A program made the translations under genes and the position numbers. Positions 1 to 7,088 of a DNA stretch of 11,939 bases are shown piece after piece; positions within the stretch are counted from its first letter, which is position 1; each line of letters starts with the position of its first letter. Origin of the DNA: Bacteroidales bacterium. Its GTDB lineage: Bacteria > Bacteroidota > Bacteroidia > Bacteroidales > UBA12077. The notes below the pieces were generated by a model. It ran no database searches and had not been told where the DNA came from. It saw only the letters and a program-made list of their open reading frames with translations. The stretch lies in NCBI GenBank assembly GCA_003446015.1, contig DMBU01000052.1, positions 1-11,939 on the forward strand, in the 5' to 3' direction.

Positions 1-349
1 TACTTTTTAGTGCCGATAAAGAGTGAGAATAAGTTTCAGAAATAAATTCAACACATCCTGTTTCAGCTAATCGTTTAAAACTTTCCAGAACATCAGGAGC
101 ATACATTTCGAACTGATCTATTGCTGTTCCTGAAATAGAATAACTGATTTTAAATCGGCAACCATATTCCTTGATCAAATCGAGAAACAACTGATTTGTT
201 GGCAAATAACATTTTTCAGCAACTTTGCGCATGATTGATTTATTTGCATAATCATCAAAATAGTTATGCTTTTCACCAATGTCGAAAAACCGGTATCTTC
301 TTAATCTGAAAGGTTGGTGAACCTGAAAGTAAAAACAAATTGTTTTCAT
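1..349 (-). CDS. GH57 alpha-amylase family protein, N-terminal part (cut by window edge)
   Basis: Reading the minus strand from the ATG at 347-349 gives 116 codons of open frame running off the left edge. The protein begins MKTICFYFQVHQPFRLRRYR. The HQP at residues 11-13 is conserved region 1 of glycoside hydrolase family 57, on the first strand of the (beta/alpha)7 barrel. The following RFFDIG and the later EFISETYSHSL resemble Bacteroides GH57 amylases as I remember them. Family members hydrolyse or rearrange alpha-1,4-glucans. The catalytic nucleophile and acid lie beyond the window, so activity cannot be judged. There is no signal peptide, which suggests a cytoplasmic enzyme acting on stored glycogen or maltodextrin. 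The start lies 22 bases after the stop of the GT4 gene on the same strand, consistent with co-transcription as the fourth visible gene of the operon. Confidence 0.88.
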   Translation of the reverse strand, partial: MKTICFYFQVHQPFRLRRYRFFDIGEKHNYFDDYANKSIMRKVAEKCYLPTNQLFLDLIKEYGCRFKISYSISGTAIDQFEMYAPDVLESFKRLAETGCVEFISETYSHSLSALKS

Positions 350-371
350 CTATATAAACTTTAATATTTAA

Positions 372-1655
372 CTAAGTAACTGAATAATAAATTTCATTAA
401 TCTGGCGTGCCGCGTTTTCCCATTTCAGACCTAGAACTTCTTCCTGACCCAAACGTCGAAACATATTCGATAATCCATTGTAATTTAATAATCCATACAT
501 TGCATCGGCCATAGCATCAATATCCCAAAAATCAATTTTTATAGCATGCCTAAGCACTTCGGCTACACCCGATTGTTTTGAAATTATTACAGGAACATTT
601 GCCCGCATTGCTTCCAGTGGAGAAATACCAAATGGTTCAGAAACCGATGGCATAACATACACATCACTTTGTAAAAACATTCTATTTACGTCATCACCTT
701 TAAGGAAACCTGTAAAATGAAATTTATCAGAAATTTGCAACTCGGCCACACGTTTGACAATTCTGTTTAACATATCGCCACTGCCAGCCATTACAAATCG
801 TACATTTTTATATTTGGATAAGACAAGATTTGCCGCCTCAACAAAATAATCAGGACCTTTTTGAAAAGTTACTCTCCCTAAAAAAGTAACAACTTTTTCC
901 GGCACTGATTTTTGCCAATGATGATTATCGTGAGCTTCTTTATCGAATTCGACTGCATTATGAACCGTAAATACTTTAGATTCATCAATACCATAACGTG
1001 TTATAACAATATTTCGTGTATAATTACTTACAGTAATAACCCTATCGGCGGCTTGCATCCCTTTTCGCTCAATATCAAAAACATTCTGATTTACATTTTC
1101 GCCTGACCGATCAACCTCAGTTGCATGAACGTGAATTACCAAAGGTTTCCCTGAAACTGATTTAGCTGCAATACCTGCAGGATAAGTTAACCAGTCGTGT
1201 GCATGAATAACATCAAAATTGTTTTTTAAAGCTATTGCTCCGGCAATTAATGCATATCGGGATACTTCCTCCATCAGATCTTTTCCATATTTCCCTGAAA
1301 ATTTATACCTCGATCTGTATATGGAATGATTTATATCTGTTTTATCTAAAATATTTTCTGATGAAATCTTTAAAAACTCTTCGGGAGAAACATAAGGAAT
1401 TAAATTAGAGCCAATCTCCATGAAAGTTATTTTCTTCCAGAAATCTTCAATAGATAATGAATCCTGATTAATTTCAATATCGGAAGCATCCAGAATTTTA
1501 ACAATACCGGAATCTTCGTCGCCATAAGCTTTTGGGACAACGAAGATGACATCAACATTATTTTTTGCTAAACCTTTTACTAAACCATAACAGGCCGTTC
1601 CCAATCCTCCGGTTATATGCGGAGGGAACTCCCATCCAAACATGAGTACTCTCAT
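372..1655 (-). CDS. GT4 glycosyltransferase, glycogen-synthase-like
   Basis: This 427-residue protein has the two-Rossmann-domain (GT-B) layout. The N-terminus carries a GWEFPPHITGGLG loop (7-19), like the K/T-x-GGL sugar-nucleotide loop of glycogen and starch synthases. HAHDW (151-155) is the usual motif in the N-terminal domain. In the C-terminal domain GRVTFQKGPD (260-269) supplies the Arg and Lys that contact the nucleotide phosphates, and EPFGISPLE (340-348) is the E-x7-E motif of retaining GT4/GT5 enzymes. No signal peptide or membrane segment is visible. Its place between a debranching enzyme and a GH57 amylase points to alpha-glucan (glycogen) elongation. The exact donor (ADP- or UDP-glucose) cannot be read from sequence. 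Many relatives are annotated simply as glycosyltransferase family 4 or glycogen synthase. The start is the first Met before the first beta strand. The gap to the preceding gene is 62 bases. Confidence 0.9.
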   Translation of the reverse strand: MRVLMFGWEFPPHITGGLGTACYGLVKGLAKNNVDVIFVVPKAYGDEDSGIVKILDASDIEINQDSLSIEDFWKKITFMEIGSNLIPYVSPEEFLKISSENILDKTDINHSIYRSRYKFSGKYGKDLMEEVSRYALIAGAIALKNNFDVIHAHDWLTYPAGIAAKSVSGKPLVIHVHATEVDRSGENVNQNVFDIERKGMQAADRVITVSNYTRNIVITRYGIDESKVFTVHNAVEFDKEAHDNHHWQKSVPEKVVTFLGRVTFQKGPDYFVEAANLVLSKYKNVRFVMAGSGDMLNRIVKRVAELQISDKFHFTGFLKGDDVNRMFLQSDVYVMPSVSEPFGISPLEAMRANVPVIISKQSGVAEVLRHAIKIDFWDIDAMADAMYGLLNYNGLSNMFRRLGQEEVLGLKWENAARQINEIYYSVT

Positions 1656-1717
1656 TCGTTAATTCATTAATTGATGACTAAAACATTTAAACTATTCAAT
1701 GAATTGATTCAGCCCTT

Positions 1718-1936
1718 CTACTTTTTCCCTTTCAGCTCTTTTTCAGCTTTCAGCCAATTTTCTATCTCTGTTCCTTTGTGTCCGCTTTCCAAATATATTT
1801 CATAAGCACGTGCTTTAATTTCTTCGCTTGTAGGTTTAGATAGTTTAGCTTTGGATACAGACTTCTTAGCCCCAGTTTTTTTTGCTACTACTTTACTTTT
1901 TACATCTGATTTTGATGTTGTTACTTTTGTTGCCAT
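1718..1936 (-). CDS. Small lysine-rich DUF2934-like protein
   Basis: This 72-residue protein has two parts. Residues 1-35 are a low-complexity tail rich in Lys, Ala, Ser, Thr and Val, with repeated AKK/SK steps like a histone-type tail. Residues 36-72 form a compact segment (EEIKARAYEIYLESG then a GTEIENWLKAEKEL stretch) matching the DUF2934 pattern of an Arg-Ala-Tyr-x-Ile-Tyr helix followed by a W-x-x-A-E-x-E-L helix. The domain has no established function that I know of. The net charge is strongly positive, so nucleic acid or polyanion binding is possible, but that is inference. It sits between the debranching enzyme (12-base gap) and the GT4 gene (62-base gap) on the same strand, so it is probably co-transcribed with them. 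Family resemblance, small size and tight context support a real gene rather than a chance frame. Confidence 0.8.
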   Translation of the reverse strand: MATKVTTSKSDVKSKVVAKKTGAKKSVSKAKLSKPTSEEIKARAYEIYLESGHKGTEIENWLKAEKELKGKK

Positions 1937-1948
1937 ATCTTAAGATAT

Positions 1949-3913
1949 TTAAAGATTACTTTTAACTTTTTTCATTTCATTTATTAAACAATAAATTCGC
2001 ATAATTTCAGCCACGCTCCACGCCTGCGAAATTGCACCTCTATTGCGTTGAGGGGGATCGCCATCGAATATTTCAGCAATAGAACACAGGCCATATTTCA
2101 TCATATCTTCATTAAAATTCTGAATTACTTGCTCAGCAAATGGAATAGCAGTCTTTCCATACAATTTGAATTTTGCTTCAACTAAATGTCCTAACAACCA
2201 TGGCCATACCGTTCCCTGATGATAAGCACTATCTCGCTCTGCCTGATTACCTTCGTATCTGCCTTTATATTTTGGGTTTTTAGGTGATAATGTTCTTAAT
2301 CCTTTGGGGGTTAATAATTCTTTTTCAACAACAAGTAAAACACCTTCTTTTTGCTCGGTTGTTAAAGGTGAATATGGTAATGAAACTGCAAAAATCTGAT
2401 TTGGACGAACAGATTTATCTTGTCCGTCGTCATTAACAAGGTCATATAAATATTGTTTTTTATCAAACCAGAAAGTTTCACTAAATGATTTTTCAATCAA
2501 GCCAGGTATATGTCTCCATTCCTCAATAAACTTAGAATCGTTAAGTTCATTAGCAAGCTCAAGCAAATAACAAATTGCATTATACCATAAAGCGTTTATT
2601 TCTACAGCATATCCATTTCGTGGAGTTATCGGTTTGCCTTCAACAACGGCATCCATCCATGTTAATGCTCTCCCCATTTCACCTTGCCAGATTAATCCAT
2701 TATCGTGCATTTTTATATTAAAGTCCATTCCTTTTCGAAAGTTCTCAGCAATCTGGCGCATTTTTTTACCATAATCGTGGTAAATCGTTTTATTGTTTTT
2801 TATTGCCTTTCCATACATCTGAACAGCCCAGAAAAACCATAAAGGAGCATCAACAGAATTAAAAGCTGCAGTATGATTCTTTCCAATGTTTGGGAATAGT
2901 CCGCCTTTTAGTTCCGAGGTCATGGTATCGAGTACTTGTTTACAGACCTTAGTATTTCCGGTGCACAGAGTTAATCCAGGCAGAGAAATAAATGTGTCTC
3001 GCCCCCATCTTCCAAACCAGGGATAACCAGCAACTATTTCAGTATTATTTCCACGATGAACAATAAATTGTTCTGCTGAGTTTTTTAAACAACTCTCAAA
3101 ACTATCCTTAGGAGGTCTACTTTTAAGTTCAGCATCGAATTTTCTGCTTAAGCCTGCAGGAACAGCTTCCGTTGTTGATGCAGAAAAAATAATGGTTTCT
3201 CCTTTCTTAATATTTATTTCAAAGAATCCGGGAACAAATAGATCTTCCTGATAATCATATCCTCTATTTAATTCTTCCAAATATTCAATATTATAGTACC
3301 AATCGGGTGCAGCGGTAAATTCATTTTTCTTATTCAGTTGCATGAATAAATAAGGAAATCCAGTATATAACTTCGACTTTATTCCATTAGTCACATTTTT
3401 GTATTTGGTATCAGCATGCATATTGGCTTTTGAAAGACTATGAGAATTCCGAAAAGCAAGAAATGGTTTAATTCGTAAACGAGTAGGCGAATGTGCATCC
3501 AAAAGCGTATAGCGAATCAAAAATTGTTCTTCGTTATGAACAAATAATAGCTCTTTTTTAAGTTTAACTCCACCAACGCTGTAAATTAATGTTGGAGTCG
3601 GTTCATATTCAAAATCGGTAATGTATTTATGACCGCGAGGTTCATAAATCCCAACACCCGGAAATTTATGAATTCCTAAATTAAACAATTTGCCTCGTTG
3701 GATTATAGTTTCATCAACAGATGAAAGTAAAACATGGTTTTCATCATCAAATTCTTTAATTGGAAGCACCATTAAGCCATGATATTTTCTGGTATTACAA
3801 AGAGTAATTGATGTGCTAAGATATCCTCCTGCACGATTTGTACTCAGGATTTCCTTTTTTAAAGAATATTCGAGATTTATTAATTCCTCTTTTTCAAATT
3901 TCAAATAACTCAT
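1949..3913 (-). CDS. Glycogen debranching enzyme (amylo-alpha-1,6-glucosidase, GH133-type)
   Basis: This 654-residue protein has the archaeal/bacterial glycogen debranching enzyme layout: an N-terminal beta-sandwich GDE_N-like domain (about 10-260, with TNRAGGYLSTS at 25-35 and the NTRKYHGL motif at 40-47), then an (alpha/alpha)6-barrel GDE_C domain (about 275-645). Visible landmarks are YPWFGRWGRDTFISLPGL (297-314), LTWMDAVVEG (417-426) with a likely catalytic Asp421, the GYAVEINALWYNA stretch (434-446), YHQGTVWPWLLG (564-575) and EIFDGDPP (614-621). The enzyme removes alpha-1,6-linked glucose at glycogen branch points. The 4-alpha-glucanotransferase half of the eukaryotic fusion is absent, as is normal for this type. 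No signal peptide is present, so it acts in the cytoplasm. It is the first gene of the minus-strand glucan operon and is divergent from msrB across a 266-base gap. Length and motifs indicate an intact enzyme. Confidence 0.94.
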   Translation of the reverse strand: MSYLKFEKEELINLEYSLKKEILSTNRAGGYLSTSITLCNTRKYHGLMVLPIKEFDDENHVLLSSVDETIIQRGKLFNLGIHKFPGVGIYEPRGHKYITDFEYEPTPTLIYSVGGVKLKKELLFVHNEEQFLIRYTLLDAHSPTRLRIKPFLAFRNSHSLSKANMHADTKYKNVTNGIKSKLYTGFPYLFMQLNKKNEFTAAPDWYYNIEYLEELNRGYDYQEDLFVPGFFEINIKKGETIIFSASTTEAVPAGLSRKFDAELKSRPPKDSFESCLKNSAEQFIVHRGNNTEIVAGYPWFGRWGRDTFISLPGLTLCTGNTKVCKQVLDTMTSELKGGLFPNIGKNHTAAFNSVDAPLWFFWAVQMYGKAIKNNKTIYHDYGKKMRQIAENFRKGMDFNIKMHDNGLIWQGEMGRALTWMDAVVEGKPITPRNGYAVEINALWYNAICYLLELANELNDSKFIEEWRHIPGLIEKSFSETFWFDKKQYLYDLVNDDGQDKSVRPNQIFAVSLPYSPLTTEQKEGVLLVVEKELLTPKGLRTLSPKNPKYKGRYEGNQAERDSAYHQGTVWPWLLGHLVEAKFKLYGKTAIPFAEQVIQNFNEDMMKYGLCSIAEIFDGDPPQRNRGAISQAWSVAEIMRIYCLINEMKKVKSNL

Positions 3914-4179
3914 AGAATGTGGTTTATAACTATATCAATAGAAGATGCAACTAATCTCAATAACTCATGTAATGTTTTACAAAGGTTAACAAGTAATATT
4001 TAGTAAATCTTAACTGACTATTAAATAATAATCAATTAAAAATAAGCAGATATAAGAACCCTAATGTTATTCCCCTAAAAACGAATGTATTAAAATCTAG
4101 TACAAGTTATGAAATATTATAAAACTACACCTAATTTAAAACCAAATTCATCATTATTTGTTTAGAATAATAAAAAGCT
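3914..4179. promoter_or_regulatory. Divergent intergenic region between the glucan operon and msrB
   Basis: This 266-base, very AT-rich gap must hold the promoters for both divergent units. I find no full TTG-N19/21-TAnnTTTG match on either strand. The best partial for the minus strand is CAAAGGTTA at 3980-3988 (read as TAACCTTTG, one base too wide in the middle). For the plus strand, ATTATTTG at 4153-4160 keeps only the TTTG half. No strong hairpin or operator-like inverted repeat is evident. The promoter role follows from gene orientation, not from a motif. Confidence 0.4.
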
Positions 4180-4617
4180 ATGCTAAAATTTAATATTTTA
4201 ATCCTATGCATATTTCTTTTTATTAAAGCTTACTCGCAAGATACAGTTATGAAATTTAACCAGTTAACAACAGAAGAAGAACGTGTAATTCTTCACAAAG
4301 GAACAGAAATGGCTTTTACAGGTGAATATACCGATAACAAGAAAGATGGTATTTATACTTGTAAACGATGCGATGCTGTTTTATATAAATCAAACGATAA
4401 GTTCGATTCACATTGTGGATGGCCCAGTTTTGACGATGCAGTTGATGGTGCTGTAAAACGAATACCTGATGTAGATGGAAAAAGAACCGAAATTGTATGT
4501 GCAAAATGTGGGGCTCACCTGGGACATGTTTTTATTGGCGAAGGATTTACACCAAAAAATACCCGACATTGTGTTAATTCAATTTCGTTAAAATTTGTGC
4601 CTGAAAAAAGAAAATAA
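4180..4617 (+). CDS. msrB: Exported peptide-methionine (R)-S-oxide reductase MsrB
   Basis: This 145-residue protein reduces the R-epimer of methionine sulfoxide in proteins. The MsrB fold covers about residues 24-142. Cys61, Cys64, Cys107 and Cys110 form the two CxxC zinc-binding pairs. RHCVNS places the catalytic Cys at 131, and SHCGWPSF supplies the likely resolving Cys79. Residues 1-20 (MLKF, then a hydrophobic stretch, ending AYSQ before Asp) read as a Sec signal peptide with a Bacteroidota-style cleavage site and no lipobox Cys. The protein is therefore probably periplasmic, repairing oxidised envelope proteins. An internal Met at residue 24 (MKFNQLT) is where cytoplasmic MsrB proteins usually begin. 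I prefer the upstream ATG because the added residues form a coherent signal sequence. It is a single-gene unit, divergent from the glucan operon. Confidence 0.92.
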   Translation: MLKFNILILCIFLFIKAYSQDTVMKFNQLTTEEERVILHKGTEMAFTGEYTDNKKDGIYTCKRCDAVLYKSNDKFDSHCGWPSFDDAVDGAVKRIPDVDGKRTEIVCAKCGAHLGHVFIGEGFTPKNTRHCVNSISLKFVPEKRK

Positions 4618-4645
4618 CAAAGACCAAAGAACAAAGAACAAAGAA
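4618..4645. repeat. Heptamer tandem repeat CAAAGAA, four copies
   Basis: CAAAGAC is followed by three exact CAAAGAA units, beginning at 4618, 4625, 4632 and 4639 and so strictly 7 bases apart. The array starts on the base after the msrB stop codon, so it lies wholly in the 3' untranslated stretch between convergent msrB and the B3/B4 gene. No hairpin accompanies it. Confidence 0.8.
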
Positions 4646-4691
4646 TTAAATTAAGGAGTAGAACTGAGAAAAATATCTATAATAAAAATAG

Positions 4692-5354
4692 TTAATATAT
4701 TATTTGAGTTAAGATATTCTTAGCTTTAGCAAACTGAATTAAATATTCTTTGAGTAGATTTATTTGTGAATCTAATTCTGCCATTCCGCTAAACGAAATA
4801 ATATTCATGGAAATATGAGTAGTGCTGTCAGTTACTTTAACTCTTTCTGAATCGCTGGTTGGACTTCCGAATTTACCTAACTGATCTTCAAAAACGGGTA
4901 AGTTTTCGATATTTAATATTCCCCTGCCTATACCATAATACTCATCTTCTTTGGTTCCAATGGTAAATACAATTGGAGGCTGAAGTTTGCTAATATCAAA
5001 TGCACAAATTGAATAAAACGAAGTTATTGAAAGCAAATTATTGATATCTACAATATTATTTATTTTATAGATTCCTTTATCTTTTACTATACGGCGTAAA
5101 AGTGCTTCGGATGATAACCTGTATCGTGCAGGGTCTTTACCCAGAGCTTTATATGCTTTTCGGGAATCGGCTATTATATTTAATTTTGATATATCCTCTA
5201 CTTCATGTTTTGCTGAAAAATCAATACATGCCTCATCTAATTTATTTGTCAGTTCCTGACAAGAAGGTTTCACAATTATTTCTGCCTGAATCGATCCAAT
5301 TGCAATATTTTTCCATTTTGATTTTAAATTTTGAGATATTTTTATGTTTATCAT
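4692..5354 (-). CDS. Stand-alone B3/B4 tRNA-binding (PheT editing-like) domain protein
   Basis: This 220-residue protein consists essentially of one B3/B4 domain, the module that in the beta subunit of bacterial phenylalanyl-tRNA synthetase (PheT) hydrolyses mischarged Tyr-tRNA(Phe). The recognisable stretch is SRKAYKALGKDPARYRLSSE (64-83), followed by LLRRI, then NNIVDINNLLSI (99-110) and an ICAFD strand (116-120). A second conserved part is GSPTSDSERVKVTDSTTH (163-180). There is no catalytic synthetase core, anticodon-binding domain or signal peptide, so it is a free-standing cytoplasmic protein. Such orphans are usually annotated only as B3/B4 domain-containing. A trans-editing role on mischarged tRNA is attractive but is inference. 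The neighbouring flavin reductase gene is divergent and msrB is convergent, so it is probably monocistronic. The start at 5352-5354 is the first Met, and no strong ribosome binding site precedes it. Confidence 0.85.
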   Translation of the reverse strand: MINIKISQNLKSKWKNIAIGSIQAEIIVKPSCQELTNKLDEACIDFSAKHEVEDISKLNIIADSRKAYKALGKDPARYRLSSEALLRRIVKDKGIYKINNIVDINNLLSITSFYSICAFDISKLQPPIVFTIGTKEDEYYGIGRGILNIENLPVFEDQLGKFGSPTSDSERVKVTDSTTHISMNIISFSGMAELDSQINLLKEYLIQFAKAKNILTQIIY

Positions 5355-5390
5355 AACTTTCTATTTAAGTTTCGATATTGTATCATTTAA

Positions 5391-5421
5391 TTTAAAGAAT
5401 ACTAACTTTAATCTAACTTTG
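5391..5421 (+). promoter_or_regulatory. Predicted Bacteroidota promoter for the flavin reductase-pgeF operon
   Basis: TAACTTTG at 5414-5421 matches the TAnnTTTG -7 element exactly. TTTA at 5391-5394, one base off the TTTG -33 element, lies 19 bases upstream. The start codon follows at 5449. An AGGGA at 5439-5443 could serve as a modest ribosome binding site, which is unusual for this window. Confidence 0.6.
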
Positions 5422-5448
5422 TAAAGATAAAATCAAAAAGGGAATAGC

Positions 5449-6108
5449 ATGGAACATATCGTGAAAATTATAAATGTTGAAATACTCACACATGATGTAA
5501 AAAAGTTTGTTCTTGAAAAACCTAAAAATTATACTTTCAAAGCAGGGCAGGCAACCACAGTTTCAATAAATAAAGATAACTGGAAAGATAAAAAACGCCC
5601 TTTTAGTTTTACGTCACTGAATTCTGATGCTTATCTCGAATTTATTATTAAAACTTATACCGATCATAACGGAGTTACCAATAAACTTAGATCGTTAAAA
5701 GAACAAGATGAGTTAATTATTACTGAGTCCTGGGGTGCCATAAACTACAAAGGATCAGGTTACTTTATTGCAGGAGGTGCTGGAATAACTCCATTTATTG
5801 CCATTTTTAGAGATTTATATCATGAGAATAAACTTAAAGGGAATGTGTTGTTTTATTCTAATAAGACCGAAAGTGACATTATTTTAAAAAATGAATTGTC
5901 TAAAATGCTAAAAGATGATTTTATAAATTTAATTACTGATGAAAAATCTGCTAATTATATAAATCAATTCATTGATAAAGATTTCTTAAAAAACCATATT
6001 AATGATTTCTCCAAGAATTTCTATATTTGTGGACCACCTAAAATGACTGAAGATATTAACATCGCACTTAAAGATTTGGGAGCAAATACTGAATCATTAA
6101 TTTTTTAA
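5449..6108 (+). CDS. FAD-binding oxidoreductase, ferredoxin-NADP reductase-type
   Basis: This 219-residue flavoprotein has the ferredoxin-NADP reductase fold. The N-terminal beta-barrel (about 1-98) carries RPFSFTS (50-56), the R-x-[YF]-S motif that binds FAD. The C-terminal Rossmann-like half has GGAGITPF (109-116) for the pyridine-nucleotide pyrophosphate and the CGPPKM motif (194-199) near the nicotinamide site. It ends at Phe219 with no appended 2Fe-2S ferredoxin domain, so electrons from NAD(P)H must pass to a separate partner. No partner gene is adjacent and the substrate cannot be inferred. It is expected to be cytoplasmic. The gene is first in a two-gene unit: pgeF begins 8 bases after its stop. 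Relatives are annotated as flavodoxin reductase or FAD-binding oxidoreductase. The start is fixed by the promoter and AGGGA just upstream. Confidence 0.88.
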   Translation: MEHIVKIINVEILTHDVKKFVLEKPKNYTFKAGQATTVSINKDNWKDKKRPFSFTSLNSDAYLEFIIKTYTDHNGVTNKLRSLKEQDELIITESWGAINYKGSGYFIAGGAGITPFIAIFRDLYHENKLKGNVLFYSNKTESDIILKNELSKMLKDDFINLITDEKSANYINQFIDKDFLKNHINDFSKNFYICGPPKMTEDINIALKDLGANTESLIF

Positions 6109-6116
6109 ACCCTTGT

Positions 6117-6905
6117 ATGACTCAACAAAACATACTTCATATTCTACAATTCGAAAATTTATTAAATTATCAAGAAATTGTTCATTTTTCATCAACCCGA
6201 ACCGGTGGTATTAGCTCAAAACATTTATCTAGTTTGAACCTGGGATATACGGTTGGAGATAATCCATTAAATGTTACACAAAATTTAAACCGGCTTGCAG
6301 AAAGTATTAAAATTAATAAATCTCAATTTGTTTTTCCAAAACAAACACACAGTGCAAACATCGGATTTGTAAAATCTGAAGAAGATATATTCCCGAATAC
6401 GGATGCTTTGATAACAAATATTCCGGGAATCTGTGTTGCCGTAAGAACCGCCGATTGTGTTCCAATATTATTATTCGATCCTGTTCAAAAAGCTGTAGCT
6501 GCAATTCATTCAGGCTGGAAAAGCACTGTTCAGAAAATCTCGCAACATACGATTGAACTTATGCAAAAAGAATATGGTACAAAACCCGAAAATATTGTAG
6601 CAGGAATTGGACCATCTATTGGACCTAAAGTATATGAAGTAGGACCCGAAGTTGTTGAACTATTCCAGAAAGCATTTGGCACGAATCATGTAATCAAACC
6701 AATTGCAAATTCGGATAAGGCTTATTTAGATTTATGGATTGCCAATAAACAAATTTTAACGAATGCAGGAGTACCGGAAAAGAATATTGAAATTGCAGAA
6801 ATGTGCACGTATTCAAATCCAGAGTTATTTTATTCGGCCCGCAGAGATAAAACCAAGACAGGAAGACTGGCGAGTGGGATTATGCTTAACCAAAATTGTA
6901 AATAA
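6117..6905 (+). CDS. pgeF: Peptidoglycan editing factor PgeF (YfiH/laccase-domain family)
   Basis: This 262-residue protein is full length for the YfiH/LACC1 family (historically called multicopper or polyphenol oxidoreductase laccase). The metal-binding trio is present: His78 in KQTHS, Cys114 in RTADC and His131 in IHSGW. Other signatures are SSTRTGG (25-31), GIGPSIGPKVYEVG (163-176) and the C-terminal FYSARRDKTKTGR (238-250). In E. coli, PgeF prevents wrong incorporation of L-Ser in place of L-Ala in peptidoglycan precursors. Family proteins have also been reported to act on purine nucleosides. No signal peptide is present, so the protein is cytoplasmic. It starts 8 bases after the flavin reductase stop and is almost certainly co-transcribed with it. 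In Bacteroidota the gene is ordinary housekeeping, and its pairing with a flavoprotein is the only contextual hint here. All key residues are intact. Confidence 0.93.
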   Translation: MTQQNILHILQFENLLNYQEIVHFSSTRTGGISSKHLSSLNLGYTVGDNPLNVTQNLNRLAESIKINKSQFVFPKQTHSANIGFVKSEEDIFPNTDALITNIPGICVAVRTADCVPILLFDPVQKAVAAIHSGWKSTVQKISQHTIELMQKEYGTKPENIVAGIGPSIGPKVYEVGPEVVELFQKAFGTNHVIKPIANSDKAYLDLWIANKQILTNAGVPEKNIEIAEMCTYSNPELFYSARRDKTKTGRLASGIMLNQNCK

Positions 6906-6923
6906 TCAGTATAATAAAAAATT

Positions 6924-7009
6924 AACCACAAAGTACGCAATGATTCACAGAGATCACAAAGCATACATATTTAACAGCTTAGCATTCATTGTGCAAGTAC
7001 TTTGTGCCC
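6924..7009. repeat. Imperfect inverted repeat of the CACAAAG/CTTTGTG type
   Basis: CACAAAGTAC at 6927-6936 is the exact reverse complement of GTACTTTGTG at 6997-7006. The match continues inward with small gaps (GC then AATGA against TCATTG then TGC). A further CACAAAG lies at 6955-6961. The element fills the middle of the 242-base gap between pgeF and the DUF4421 gene. A sequence differing from its right arm only by a 3-base indel recurs at 11783-11797. It looks like one copy of a dispersed intergenic repeat rather than a terminator, since no T-run follows. Confidence 0.65.
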
Positions 7010-7088
7010 CAATCTTCCAACTGGCGGGTTTGTAGTAAAATAAATTTTGTAATAAATATAAATGCAACACTATAAACAGATTGATTAG

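Noticed and set aside
912..1106. Plus-strand open frame of 64 codons
   Set aside because: It lies wholly inside the GT4 gene on the opposite strand and shows no domain or initiation signal. It is a shadow frame.
1..3913. Polysaccharide utilisation locus
   Set aside because: No SusC/SusD-like genes are present and none of the enzymes has a signal peptide. The set fits cytoplasmic glycogen metabolism.
6763..7035. Plus-strand open frame overlapping the end of pgeF and the following repeat
   Set aside because: More than half overlaps pgeF in another frame and the rest reads through the CACAAAG repeat. There is no protein family resemblance.
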